This document shows, in pieces, positions 1 to 11,879 of a stretch of 64,000 nt of DNA. The position numbers and the translations under genes were made by a program. Origin of the DNA: Rhizomys pruinosus. Taxonomy: Eukaryota > Chordata > Mammalia > Rodentia > Spalacidae. Below the pieces are notes generated by a model. The model was given only the letters and a program-made list of their open reading frames with translations. It searched no databases and was not told the origin of the DNA. The stretch is from NCBI GenBank assembly GCA_009823505.1, contig VZQC01000353.1, forward strand, positions 64,701 to 128,700. Reading direction: 5' to 3'. Each line of letters opens with the position of its first letter. The stretch's first letter is position 1.

Positions 1-2889
1 CAATTAGTCCAAAAGTTGATTCTTTGATAGAATAAACAAGATAGACAGAACCCTAGCCCAGTTAACCAAAAGAAAGAAAGAACAATTCCAAATCAATAGA
101 ATTCAGGATGAAAGGGGAAATATCACTACAGACAGTGAAAAGATCCAGACAATCATACAGGAATACTTCAAAAACCTATACTCTACTAAATTTGAAAACC
201 TAAGAGAACTGGATGAATATCTACAATCTGAGGAATCATCAAAGCTAAACCAAGAAGTGATTGACAGCTTAAACAGACCCATAATTTATGAAGAAATTGA
301 AAATGTAATAAGAGACCTCCCACCTACAAAAGCCCAAGTCTAGATAGTTTCACAGCAGAATTCTTTAAAACATTTAGAGGACTTCTTACAAACATTACTA
401 CTAAAACTGTTCAGAAGGATACAAGCAGAGGGAAATCTCCCAAATTCCTTCTATGAAGCCACCATCCCTCTAATACTAAAACTATGCAAGGATGCAATCT
501 AAAAAGAGCACTACAGACCCATCTCATTAATGAACTCAGGTGTAAAAATTCTCAATGAAATACTCTTAATCTGTATACAGAACCACATCAAAAAGATCAT
601 TCACCATGGTCAAGTTGGATTCATACCAGAGATGCAAGGTTGACTCAACATACAAAAATCAATAAACACCATAAAACACATAAATGGACTGAAGGACAAA
701 AAAAAACCACTATCATCTCAATTGATGGAGAAAAGGCTTTTGACAAAATCCAGCATCCCTTCATGACTAAAGTATTAGAGGGAATTAGACTGGAAGGATC
801 TTTCCTCAACATAATCAAAACCATATATAAGAAACCTACAGCCAGCATCATCCTAAATGGAGAAAAGTTAGAAGGATTTCCCATAAAGTTAGGACAAGGC
901 TGCCCCTGATCACCACTCTTCTTCAATATAGTGCTTGAAACACTGGCTAGGGCAATAAGACAAGAAAAGGCAATTAAAGGAATACTAATTGTAAAAGAGG
1001 AAGTAAAACTATCCCTTTTTGCAGATGATATGATAGTTTACCTAACGGATGCTAAAACTCCACCAGAAAACTCCTAGAAATGATTATGCTTCAGTAAAGT
1101 GGTGGGTTACAAAATTAACATAATAAAAACAGTAGCCTTTCTCTACAACAACAACAAGCAACTGAGAAGGAATACAAGGAGTCCTTCCCACTCACAAAAG
1201 CCTCAAAACCAATAAAATGCCTAGGAATAAACCTAACCAAAACCACCAAAGATCTCTACTATAAAAATTATAAGCTTCTGAAGAAGGAGATTGAAGAAGA
1301 CATCAGAAGATGGAATACCTCCCATGCTCATGGATTGGAAAAATCAATAAATTAAAAATGTCCATTCTTCCCAAATTAATATACAGATTCAACGCAATCC
1401 CAATTAAAATCCTAAGGTCATTCTTCACCAGCTTGGAAAAAAAATCTTAAATTCATATGGAACAACAAAAGACCCCAAGTAGCCAAGCAATCCTGAGTGA
1501 AAAGAGCAGTATATGGGGAATTTCTATACCAGACATCAAACTATACTACAGGGCCATAGTCATAAAACCAGCCTGGTACTGGCACAAAAGCAGATCTATA
1601 GACCAATGGAGCAAAACTGAAGATCCAAACTTGAGCACATACAATTTCAGCCACCTCATATTTGACAAGGGTGCCAAAAAGACTCAATGGAAGAAAGACA
1701 GCATCTTCGCAAATGGTATTGGCAAAACTGGATCACAACTTGTATAAAAATAAAATTAAAACCCTACCTCTCACCCTGTACAAAAAATCAACTCCAAATG
1801 GATCAAAGACCTCAACATGAAACCCAAAACTCTAAAGGTAATAGAAGAAAAAGTTGGCAGCAACTTACAAGACATAGGTATAAGAAAAGACTTTCTAAAT
1901 CAGACAGCAGCTGCTCAGGAAATAAGGTCGACAATTTACAAGTGGGAACTTATTAAACTCAAAAGTTTCTGTACAGCAAAAGAAACAGTCAGGGAAGTGA
2001 AGAGAAAATCCACAAAGTGGGAGGAAACCTTCACTGCTGGTACATCAGACAGAACATTAACTTCCAGAATATATAAACTATTAAAAAAAAAAAGAAGTTC
2101 TATCACAACACAAAAGGAAACAAGAAAAAAAAAGAAGAAAACAAATGACTCACCCTAAAGATGGAGTAAAGAGCTGAGCAGAGAGTTCACAAGTGAAGAA
2201 ATAGACATGGCTGAGAAACATCTTAAAAAGTGTTCAGCATCATCAATAATTAAGGAAATGCAAATTAAAACCACTTTAACATACCATCTCACCCCAATAA
2301 GGCTGGGAAGTATCAAGAAAACAAATGATATTAAATGCTGGAGAGGGTGTGGGGAAAGGGGAACACTCATCCATGGCTGGTGAGAATGCAATCTTGTACA
2401 ACCACTATGGAAAGCAGTATGGAGAACACTTAAGAGACTCCAAATGAGCCTACCACCTGACCCAGCCCTACCACTTCTGGGAATATATCCATCAGACCCT
2501 TCCTATCACAGAGATACATGTACAGCCATGTTCATTGCATCTCTCTTCACAATAGCAAAGATCTGGAACCAACTCAAATGCCCCTCAACCAACAAGTGGA
2601 TAGAGAAAATATGGTACATCTACTCAATGGAGTTCTATAAAGCAGAAAAGAAAGATGAACTAGAAGAAATTATGTTAAGTGAAGTAACACAGTCCCAGAA
2701 AAACAAAGGATGAATGGTTTACCTCATCTGTGGATGCTAGCACCAATAACCCAGTGGTAAATATTTCTTCTGGGGAGTGATACATATTGGAAGGAACAAC
2801 AACAGCAACAACACAATAACAGAAAAGACTGCATCAAAGAACTGACTGAAACGGTGAATCTGGTGGGGTGGGAGGGTTGGGAGGGGGAC
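1..2889 (+). mobile_element. L1 LINE, ORF2 region (reverse transcriptase to C-terminus), broken
   Basis: This is the body of an L1 ORF2, the endonuclease/reverse transcriptase that copies L1 RNA into nicked genomic DNA. It enters mid-ORF2 at the window edge. The first RT catalytic block is visible at about 718-753 ([12 protein letters not shown]) and the second as FADD at 1018-1029. The C-terminal region reads GIYPSDPSYHRDT near 2474-2512. The frame is broken repeatedly, with only short open segments (640-909, 1457-1747, 2444-2713), so no active protein is made. An in-frame TGA at 2381-2383 sits in the cysteine-rich C-terminal motif. A G-rich stretch at about 2860-2889 marks the start of the 3' UTR. 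Bases 1-386 recur at 5181-5566. Confidence 0.93.
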
Positions 2890-3352
2890 TCGTGTCTACA
2901 TTAGTTTAATGTATAGTTAATTGATGTGAGTTTAACAGGTATCCAAATTTTCCCAAACTTTGTCTACATATTGTATGGTATTCTAGGAATTAGTAAAAGT
3001 AAAAATGTACATATTAAACAACATTAGTCATAAGGTTTTAATAAAATTGGTAATATATTTAAGCTAACTGATAATATAAATTGTAGTCCACATTTGCTTC
3101 ACTTATAATTTGTATAACAGCAAATTTGGGGTTAATGTATACAAATATTCTTTATAGTTTTTGTGTTGTACAGTATCAACCTGTAACATTTTCTTCTACC
3201 TAAAAATAATTTAACTAAAGGAATTAAGTTTGCTTCCCAAATTAACATACAGTAAATGATAAACAGCTTGGGTAAATTTAATGCAGAAAAGTTGGCCCAG
3301 CTAAACATTAAAAGGAAGAAAAGCCTCAGACTGCTACAGGCATCAAACATCT
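2890..3352 (+). repeat. Start of long L1 3' tail (repeat A), cut by N join
   Basis: Non-coding AT-rich sequence directly follows the G-rich L1 3' UTR with no poly(A) between. It recurs at 9790-10252 almost base for base and, diverged, near 31.39-32.07 kb. It stops at the single N at 3353, whereas the other copy continues without a break into 10253 onward. Confidence 0.75.
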
Positions 3353-3353
3353 N
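3353..3353. other. Single-N contig join
   Basis: One ambiguous base separates L1 3' tail sequence on the left from L1 ORF1 sequence on the right. This order is impossible for one intact element. It is read as an artificial scaffold join. Confidence 0.85.
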
Positions 3354-4022
3354 GAGGAAGCAGAAAAAAGAATACCAGACCTAGAAGACAATACTGAACA
3401 ACTAAAAAGCTCAAGTAAAGAGTATGAAAAATTCAAAAATACACAAGAGTGGAACAACCAGGAAATGTGGGACACTATGAAAAGATCAAACCTCTGCATC
3501 ATAGGGATAGAAGAAGGAGAAAAATCCCAAGAGAATGGTATTGACCATATTGTCAACAAAATAATAGAGGAAAATTTCTCCAAACTAAAAAAAGACAAAC
3601 CCATGCAAATACAAGTAGCAAGTAGAACACCAAATAGACTAGACCAGAAAAGAAACTCCCTCTGCCATATTATATTTTAAATTCTAGATACCCAAAACAA
3701 AGACAAAATTCTGAAAGCAACAAGAGATAAACAACAAGTTACACACAAGGGAAAACCTATCAGAATTACAGCTGACTTTTCAGAACAAACTATGAAAGAT
3801 AGAAGAACGTGGACTAAAGCATTCCCAGTGCTAAAGGATTATGGATGCCAGCCCAGGTTACCATACCCAGCAAAAATGTCTATTGTAGTTGAAGGAAAGA
3901 GAAAAATATCCCATGATATAAACAAGATGAAGGAATGCATGTGTGGAAAATCAACCCTTCAGAGAATGCTTGAAACAATTCAAAGGACAGAGGAGAGGAG
4001 CAACTACCCCCAGGCACCTTGA
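3354..4022 (+). pseudogene. L1 ORF1 (RNA-binding chaperone), C-terminal half, broken
   Basis: ORF1p is the trimeric RNA-binding protein that coats L1 RNA. The coiled-coil end and RRM-like part are visible as KRSNLCIIGIEEGEKSQENG in the frame starting at 3465. The C-terminal domain shows GKPIRITADFS near 3750-3782, followed by GCQPRLPYPAKMSIVVEG from about 3844. The frame is interrupted by a TAA at 3677-3679 and by a shift before the 3792-4022 segment, which ends in TGA at 4020-4022. The start of the ORF lies beyond the join at 3353. ORF2 follows directly. Confidence 0.88.
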
Positions 4023-5566
4023 AAGAAAAATTTTAATAAAAATAGAAATGCAGAAGTAGAAACCTACATAAAAATGCAAACGTATAATAAGAAGAAAGGA
4101 AGCACATATACCTCTCAATTATAACCTTAAATATCAGTGGGCTAAATTCCCCAATCAAAAGGCATAGACTAGGAGAATGGATTAGGAAACAGAAACCAAC
4201 AATATGCTGTCTACAGAAACCCATCTCAAACTTAAATATAGGCATCAACTTAAAGTGAAAGGATGGAAAAAAATATTCCAAGCAAATGGTACTAAAAATA
4301 AATCAGGAGTTGCTATCTTAATATCAGAAAATAGACTTCAAAGTAGAAGCAATTAGAAGAGACAAAGAAACCCATTATATCCTTATCAAAGGGAAAATTA
4401 ACCATGAAGACTTCACAATCATGAATATATATGCATCAAACTCCAGTGCAGCAACCTTCGTAAATACAACTCTACTGGACCTCAAGGCATAGATTAACCC
4501 CAGAACACTCATAGTAAGGGACTTCAATACCCCACTAAGACCTTTGGGCAGATCAACCAGACAAAGAATAAAAAGAGAGACATCTGAACTGAACAATACA
4601 ATAAAGGAAATGAACCTCACAGACATCTTCTGAATATTCCACCCAAGCACCAGAGAATATACTTTCTACTCAGCACCCCATGGAACAATCTCCAAAATTG
4701 ACCACATACTTGGACAGAGAAATAAACCTCACCAAGTACAAAAAACTTGAAATAACTTCATGCATTCTATCAGACCATAGTGCAATAAAGCTCAATATCA
4801 ACAGGATAAGCCCTGCTACCTACATGAACACATGGAGAGTAAACAACACATTCCTGAATAATGAATGGGTCAAGGAGGAAATAAAGAAATAAAAGCATTC
4901 CTGGAACTAAATGACAATGACAATACAACACAACAAAACCTATGGGACACTTTAAAAGCAGTCCTAAGATGAAAGTTTATAGCCCTGGGTGCCTATAATA
5001 AAAAACAAAAACAAACTAACAAACAAAACAGAAAGAGCACAGATAAATGAGCTAACACTGCAGTTAAAAAAAACTGCAAAGACAAAAACAAAGAAACTCT
5101 AAGCGCAACAGACAGGAAGAAATAACAAAAATCAGAGCAGAAATCACTGAAATAGAAACAAAGAAAACAATACCAAAAATCAATTAGTCCAAAAGTTGAT
5201 TCTTTGATAGAATAAACAAGATAGACAGAACCCTAGCCCAGTTAACCAAAAGAAAGAAAGAACAATTCCAAATCAATAGAATTCAGGATGAAAGGGGAAA
5301 TATCACTACAGACAGTGAAAAGATCCAGACAATCATACAGGAATACTTCAAAAACCTATACTCTACTAAATTTGAAAACCTAAGAGAACTGGATGAATAT
5401 CTACAATCTGAGGAATCATCAAAGCTAAACCAAGAAGTGATTGACAGCTTAAACAGACCCATAATTTATGAAGAAATTGAAAATGTAATAAGAGACCTCC
5501 CACCTACAAAAGCCCAAGTCTAGATAGTTTCACAGCAGAATTCTTTAAAACATTTAGAGGACTTCT
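4023..5566 (+). mobile_element. L1 ORF2 N-terminal (endonuclease) region, broken
   Basis: This is the start of L1 ORF2. The apurinic-like endonuclease domain that nicks the target site begins with NISGLNSPIKRHRLGEWIRK at about 4131-4190, with the expected CLQ catalytic-motif region just after (ICCLQ, but KPI rather than the usual ETH). Several stops and shifts break the frame; the longest later open piece is 4680-4892. The last 386 bases repeat bases 1-386 of the window, so this block belongs upstream of that one in the real element. Confidence 0.9.
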
Positions 5567-5567
5567 N
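5567..5567. other. Single-N contig join
   Basis: The N falls inside ORF2 at the base corresponding to position 387. To its right the sequence jumps back to the ORF1/ORF2 boundary (matching about 4020 onward). It is a second artificial join of overlapping contigs. Confidence 0.85.
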
Positions 5568-8500
5568 GGAAAGAAAAGGTTTAATAAAAATAGAAATGCA
5601 GAAGTAGAAACCTACATAAAAATGCAAACGTATAATAAAATGAAAGTGTGAGCAACATAAACCTATCATTTATAACCTTAGTTATTAATGGGCTAAATTC
5701 CCCCAATCAAAACAAAAGGCATAGACTAGAGAATGGATTAGGAAACAGAATCCAACAATATGCTGTCTACAGAAACCCATCTCAAACTTAAATATAGGCA
5801 TCAACTTAAAGTGAAAGGATGGGAAAAAATATTCAATCAAATGGTACTAAAAATAAATCAGGAGTTGCTATCTTAATATCAGAAAATAGACTTCAAAGTA
5901 GAAGCAATAGAAGAGACAAAGAAACCCAGTAAGATAGTATCAAAGGGAAATTGTTAAACCAGGAAGACTTACACAATCATGAATATGTATCATCAAACTC
6001 CAGGGAAAAACCTTCGTAAATCAACTCGACTGGACCTCAAGCATAATTAACCCAGAACACCTCATATAAGGACGTCAATACCCCACAAGACCGTTGGGCA
6101 GATCACCACCAGACAATAAATAAAAAGAAGACATCTGAACTGAACAAGAAAATAAGGAAATGAACCTCACAGACATCTTCTGAATAGTCCACCCAAGCAC
6201 CAGAGAATAATACTTTCTACTCAGCAACCCCATGGAACAATCTCAAAAATGAACCACATACTTGGACAGAGAAATAAACCTCACCAAGTACAAAAAACTT
6301 GAAATAATTTCATGCAATTCTATCAGACCATAGTGCAATAAAGCTCAATATCAACAGGATAAGCCCTGCTACCTACATGGACACATGGAGACTAAACAAA
6401 AAACAAAACATTCCTAATAATGAATGGGTCAAGGAGAAATAAGAAATAAAAGCATTCCTGGAACGAAATACAAGGACAATACACACAACAAACGCTATGG
6501 GACACTTTAAAAAAAAAAGCAGTCCTAAGATGAAAGTTTATAGCCCCCGGTGCCTATAATAAAAAACCAAAAACAACTAAACAAACAAAACAGAAAAGCA
6601 CAGATAAATGACTTAACACTGCAGTTGTAAAAAAAAACTGCAAAAGACAAAAACAAAGAAACTCTAAACTAAGCGCAACGGACAGGAAGAATAACAAAAA
6701 TCAGAAGCAGAAAATCACTGAAATAGAGACAAGAAACAATACCAAAAATCAATTAGTCCAAAAGGGGATTCGTTGATAGAATAAACCAAGATATACAGAC
6801 CCCAACCCAAGTTAACCAAAGAAAGAAAGAACATTCCAAATCAATAAAATTCAAGGATGAAAGGGGAAATATCACTACAAGCAGTGAAAAGATCCAGAAC
6901 ATCATACAGGAATACTTCAAACCTATACTCTACTAAAATTGGAAAAAACCTAAGAAAACTGGATGAATATCTGAAAACATGAAAATCACCAAAGCTTAAC
7001 AAAGAAGTATTGACAGCTTAAAAATAAAAGACCCATAATTTATGAAGAAATTGAAAATGTAATAAGAGAAACCTCCACCGACAAAAAGCCCAGTCTAGGA
7101 TAGTTTCAACCAGCAGAATTCTTTAAAACATTTAGAGGACTTCTTACAAACCATTACTACTAAACTGTTCAGAAGATAAGCAGAGGGAAATCTCCCAATT
7201 ACTTCTATGAAGCCAAAAATCACTCTAATACCAAACTTAAATGCAAGGAGCATCAATCTAAAGAAGAAGAAAACTAAAGACACATCTCATTAATGAACTC
7301 AGTGCAAAAATTCTCATAAAGACTCTTAATCTGTAATACAACCACAACACAATCAAAAAGATCATTCAACCATGGTCAAGGTTGGATTACAATACCAGAG
7401 ATGCAAGGGTTGACTCAACATACACAAAATCAATAAATCAATAAAACACATAAATGGACTTAAAGGACAAAAAAAAAAAAAACATATCAGCTCATTGAAT
7501 GGCGAAAGGGCTTTGACAAAATCCAGCATCCCCTTCATGCTACAGTATTAGAGGAATTAGACTGGAAAGGAGGATCTTTCCTCAACAAATCACAAACATA
7601 TAATAGGGCAGGAGTGCGGGGCGGCCGGTCGAGGACGGTGGGGGGGGACGGGCGGGGGGGGAGGAGAGTGGCAATCATGCCGAGAGGGGCAGAGGGGGAG
7701 CGAGGAGAAAGTTAGAAGGATTTCCCATAAAGTTAGGACAAGGCTGCCCCTATCACCACGCTTCTTCAATATAGTGCTGAAACACTGGTAGGGCAATAAG
7801 ACAGAAAAGGCAATTAAAGAATACTAATTGTAAAAGAGAAGTAAAACTATCCTGATGTTTACAGATGATATGATAGGTTACCCCTAACGATGCTAAAACT
7901 GAACCCACCAGAAAACTCCTAGGAAATGATTATGCGTCAGTAAAGGGGTGGTTTACAAAATTAACCTATAAAAAACAGTAGCCTTTCTCTACAACAAACA
8001 ACAAATCAACTTAGAAGGAAGTACAAGTATATCCTTCACACACCACAAAACCTCAAAAAACCAATAAAAGGCCTAGGAATAAACCTAAAACCAAACCACC
8101 AAAATCTATACGATAAAAATTATAGCTGATCTGAAGAAGGGAGATTGAAGAAGACATCAAGAAGATGGAATACCTCCCATGCGCAGTGGATTGGAAAATC
8201 AATAAATTAAAAATGTCCATTCTGTCCAAATAATAATATATACAGATTCAACGCAATCCAATCAAAAAAATCTAGGTCATGTCGCTCCAGCTTGGAAAAA
8301 ATCTTAATTCATAGGGGAACAACAACAGACCCCAAAGTAAGCCAAGCATCCTGAGTGAAAAGAGCAGTATATGGGGAATTTCTATACCAGACATCAAACT
8401 TTAATACAGGGCTATAGTCATAAAAAAAAACCATCGGGTACTGGCACGAAAGAAAGCAGACTATAGACCAAGGAGCAAAACTGAAGATCCAAACGTGAGC

Positions 8501-9010
8501 ACATACAATTTCAGCCACTCATAGTGACAAGGGTGCCAAAAAGACTCATGGAAGAAGACAGCATCTTTGCAAATGGTAAAATTGGCAGAACTGGATCACA
8601 ACTTGTAAATAAAATAAAATGAAAACCCTACCTCTCACCCTGTAACAAAAATCAACTCCAAATGGGAGTTGATTTTTCAAAGACCTCAACATGAAGACCC
8701 AACTTTAAAGGTAATAGAAGAAAAAGTTTGGCAGCAACCTACAGAAATAGGTTAAATAAGAAAAGACTTTCTAAATCGACAGCAGCTGCTCAGGAAATAA
8801 GGTTCGACAATTTTCAGAAGTGGGGAACTTATTAAACTCAAAGTTATCTGTAGGGCGCAAAAGAAACAGTTCAGGTGAATGTAAAGAAGAAAATCCACAA
8901 AAGCAGGCCGTGGGAGAAAACCCTTCCACTAGCTGGTATCATCAGACGAGATACATTAACTTCCAAATAATAAACTATTAAAAAAAAAAAAGAAGTCCTA
9001 ATCAAAACAC
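5568..9010 (+). mobile_element. L1 ORF2, error-rich duplicate copy
   Basis: It is colinear with 4020-5566 followed by 387-2110, but carries single-base insertions and deletions every few tens of bases and locally extended A runs. The indels are scattered evenly and abolish all reading frames. At about 9010 the sequence abruptly becomes near-identical to 2110 onward. The pattern fits unpolished long-read sequence of the same locus better than an old diverged L1, whose changes would be mostly substitutions. The RT motif is still recognisable near 7860. Confidence 0.85.
7604..7703. other. GC-rich aberrant block inside L1 copy
   Basis: About 100 bases of G-rich sequence replace about 34 bases of L1 (equivalent to about 836-870). 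Composition is wholly unlike the AT-rich L1 on both sides, and neither other copy of this locus has it. It is probably a basecalling or chimera artefact. A small genuine insertion is possible but less likely. Confidence 0.6.
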
Positions 9011-9789
9011 AAAAGGAAACAAGAAAAAAAAAAGAAGAAAACAAATGACTCACCCTAAAGATGGAGTAAAGAGCTGAGCAGAGAGTTCACAAGTGAAGAA
9101 ATAGACATGGCTGAGAAACATCTTAAAAAGTGTTCAGCATCATCAATAATTAAGGAAATGCAAATTAAAACCACTTTAACATACCATCTCACCCCAATAA
9201 GGCTGGGAAGTATCAAGAAAACAAATGATATCAAGTGCTGGAGAGGGTGTGGGGAAAGGGGAACACTCATCCATGGCTGGTGAGAATGCAATCTTGTACA
9301 ACCACTATGGAAAGCAGTATGGAGAACACTTAAGAGTCTCCAAATGAGCCTACCACCTGACCCAGCCCTACCACTTCTGGGAATATATCCATCAGACCCT
9401 TCCTATCACAGAGATACATGTACAGCCATGTTCATTGCACCTCTCTTCACAATAGCAAAGATCTGGAACCAACTCAAATGCCCCTCAACCAACAAGTGGA
9501 TAGAGAAAATATGGTACATCTACTCAATGGAGTTCTATACAGCAGAAAAGAAAGATGAACTAGAAGAAATTATGTTAAGTGAAGTAACACAGTCCCAGAA
9601 AAACAAAGGACGAATGGTTTACCTCATCTGTGGATGCTAGCACCAATAACCCAGTGGTAAATATTTCTTCTGGGGAGTGATACATATTGGAAGGAACAAC
9701 AACAGCAACAACACAATAACAGAAAAGACTGCATCAAAGAACTGACTGAAACGGTGAATCTGGTGGGGTGGGAGGGTTGGGAGGGGGAC
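9011..9789 (+). mobile_element. L1 ORF2 C-terminus and proximal 3' UTR, second copy
   Basis: It matches 2111-2889 with only a handful of substitutions (for example at 9232, 9235, 9335, 9439 and 9611). It carries the same in-frame TGA at 9281-9283 in the cysteine-rich C-terminal motif, whose usual residue is Trp. The open segment 9344-9640 encodes the C-terminal tail. The shared stop argues that this copy and 2.1-2.9 kb are the same locus or two alleles of it. Confidence 0.9.
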
Positions 9790-11510
9790 TCGTGTCTACA
9801 TTAGTTTAATGTATAGTTAATTGATGTGAGTTTAACAGGTATCCAAATTTTCCCAAACTTTGTCTACATATTGTATGGTATTCTAGGAATTAGTAAAAGT
9901 AAAAATGTACATATTAAACAACATTAGTCATAAGGTTTTAATAAAATTGGTAATATATTTAAGCTAACTGATAATATAAATTGTAGTCCACATTTGCTTC
10001 ACTTATAATTTGTATAACAGCAAATTTGGGGTTAATGTATACAAATATTCTTTATAGTTTTTGTGTTGTACAGTATCAACCTGTAACATTTTCTTCTACC
10101 TAAAAATAATTTAACTAAAGGAATTAAGTTTGCTTCCCAAATTAACATACAGTAAATGATAAACAGCTTGGGTAAATTTAATGCAGAAAAGTTGGCCCAG
10201 CTAAACATTAAAAGGAAGAAAAGCCTCAGACTGCTACAGGCATCAAACATCTCTGTGGATCCTATTTGTAACAACTATTTATAATGTATCCTAAGGAACT
10301 TTGCCTTTCAGGTGCCTCAAAGTTTTAATATAAGAGACTTTCTTACCACCTTTTCATAGAACAAAGAAAAACATGAAGGTAATGAAGTCATTCCTGAACT
10401 GTAAATTAGAGCCAACTGTTATAGAGATAATCTCTTATAAAAGTGGTATAGCTGCCTTCTTTATTCGACTGATAGACATAGTTACTGTGAAAGGATAATT
10501 TGCTATTCAGAGCCAAATACAATACTAAAAACATTATAAGCTGTGTAATTAAGCAAAATATATTAATACAGGAGAGCTCTGATATCAGAAATGGATTATT
10601 CTGCCAAAGAGATTTTGGCAAGGGGATCCAAGCCCCCCCAAAAAGTAAAGGCTTTTTGCCAGCAAACTGGGATATCTGCAAGAAGAGAGGTGGTAAGACT
10701 CTGCTGTTGAAGACTTGGTGTAAGCATGGGAAAGATGAATTGAGACCACACTTGCAAGTGTACAGTTGGTCTCTGGAATGCCATAAAGCATTACCAAAGG
10801 CCATTAAATCAACAAAGCAAATATTGGTCTCCTTGAGTCAAGCAAGACTCCTTTGTCAGCATCAGCTACACCTCACCTGCGTGGAAATACTGTGCAGCAG
10901 TGGCAGCCATATGCCTGTATATCCCAAATCTAATTGGAATCATTCCTCCTTGGAGGAATAATTCATGGCTAATGCCACAAGCTTACATCATCTAGTGGTT
11001 AGGAGATGTTATAAGCCACAGTAAGACCTTGTCATCTTTTACAGAAAAGCTATAGTTCATGGATTAGCATACCATCCAAACATCTGGGTGTATACCAACA
11101 TAATCTACCATAATAATTAGTATTGTTTAAATGCCTGTATATCTAATTGCTTGTGCTTCATCAGTAGGAGTAAGGCTATTCCTGGATAAACTGCCAACTG
11201 ATGAAAGGAAACAGCCTGAAGTGATCAGAGTTCAAAATGACATCTCCAGAGAAAGTAGATTGCTTTGTGTCTGGCCACTTTTGTCCCTTTTCTAAAACCT
11301 AGGGAACAATCTGCGGAAGAGGGGGTGTGGTAGAATGTAAGGGCTGCAACTGGGGTGAATTATGAAACTACAGAAATATAGCTGGACAATGGGTGCCTTG
11401 AGCTGTATAAGTTTGTGCATAGCTACTTGCAAATTGGTTTTACATGAAGGATACTTGTATTCATTACTTATTACTTATTATTAAAAAAATAAATAAATAA
11501 ACATAAATCA
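9790..11510 (+). repeat. Long L1 3' tail (repeat A), most complete copy, ending A-rich
   Basis: About 1.7 kb of non-coding sequence continues from L1 ORF2 without a break. It ends ACTTATTATTA followed by an A/AAAT-rich tail at about 11482-11510. The antisense copy ending near 54.29 kb has the same terminus followed by A-rich sequence, so the end behaves like a poly(A) retrotransposon end. Open frames here (10500-10961, 10406-10804) match no family I know and are not conserved in the other copies. I infer an L1 subfamily with an unusually long 3' UTR. A separate LINE-like element fused to L1 is the alternative. Confidence 0.6.
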
Positions 11511-11568
11511 CCTAAGATAAAGGATGTTAAAATAAATATTAATATTATATTAAAAAATTATAAAGAAT

Positions 11569-11805
11569 GGGGCTAGAGAGATGGCCTAGCAGTTAAGAGC
11601 ACTGACTGCTCTTGCCAAGGACCCAGGTTCAATCCCCAGTGCCTACATGGTGGATGAGAGTCGTCTGTAACTCCAATTGCAGGAGAACTCCAGTTCCAAG
11701 GGAATCCAATGCCCTCTTCTGACCTCCACGGCATTGCATGACACAGGTGCACAAACCTACATGCAGACAGTACATTCATACACATAAATAAATAAATTTT
11801 TTAAG
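11569..11805 (+). mobile_element. B2 SINE
   Basis: The tRNA-derived head GGGGCTAGAGAGATGGCC is followed by the Pol III box B-like GGTTCAATCCC. The body has the duplicated AACTCCAATTGCAGGAGAAC segment and an A/T-rich tail. Target duplication TTATAAAGAA lies at 11558-11567 and 11806-11815. Inserted just downstream of the long-tailed L1. Confidence 0.95.
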
Positions 11806-11879
11806 TTATAAAGAAAGTTGAAGTGGCAGAATCGTGTGTAATAAATAATTGAGATTAAAAAAAATAATAGTAATAACCT

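Noticed and set aside
2444..2713. Separate small conserved protein, also at 9344-9640
   Set aside because: It is the C-terminal tail of L1 ORF2.
1..10252. Three genuine tandem L1 insertions
   Set aside because: Exact overlaps ending at single N bases and impossible element order fit contig overlap better than tandem insertion.
10406..10961. 132- and 153-residue frames on opposite strands as a gene
   Set aside because: They lie in repeat A. Equivalent frames in the 29.1, 31.1-33.9 and 55.7-56.4 kb copies are broken or different, so there is no sign of selection on protein.
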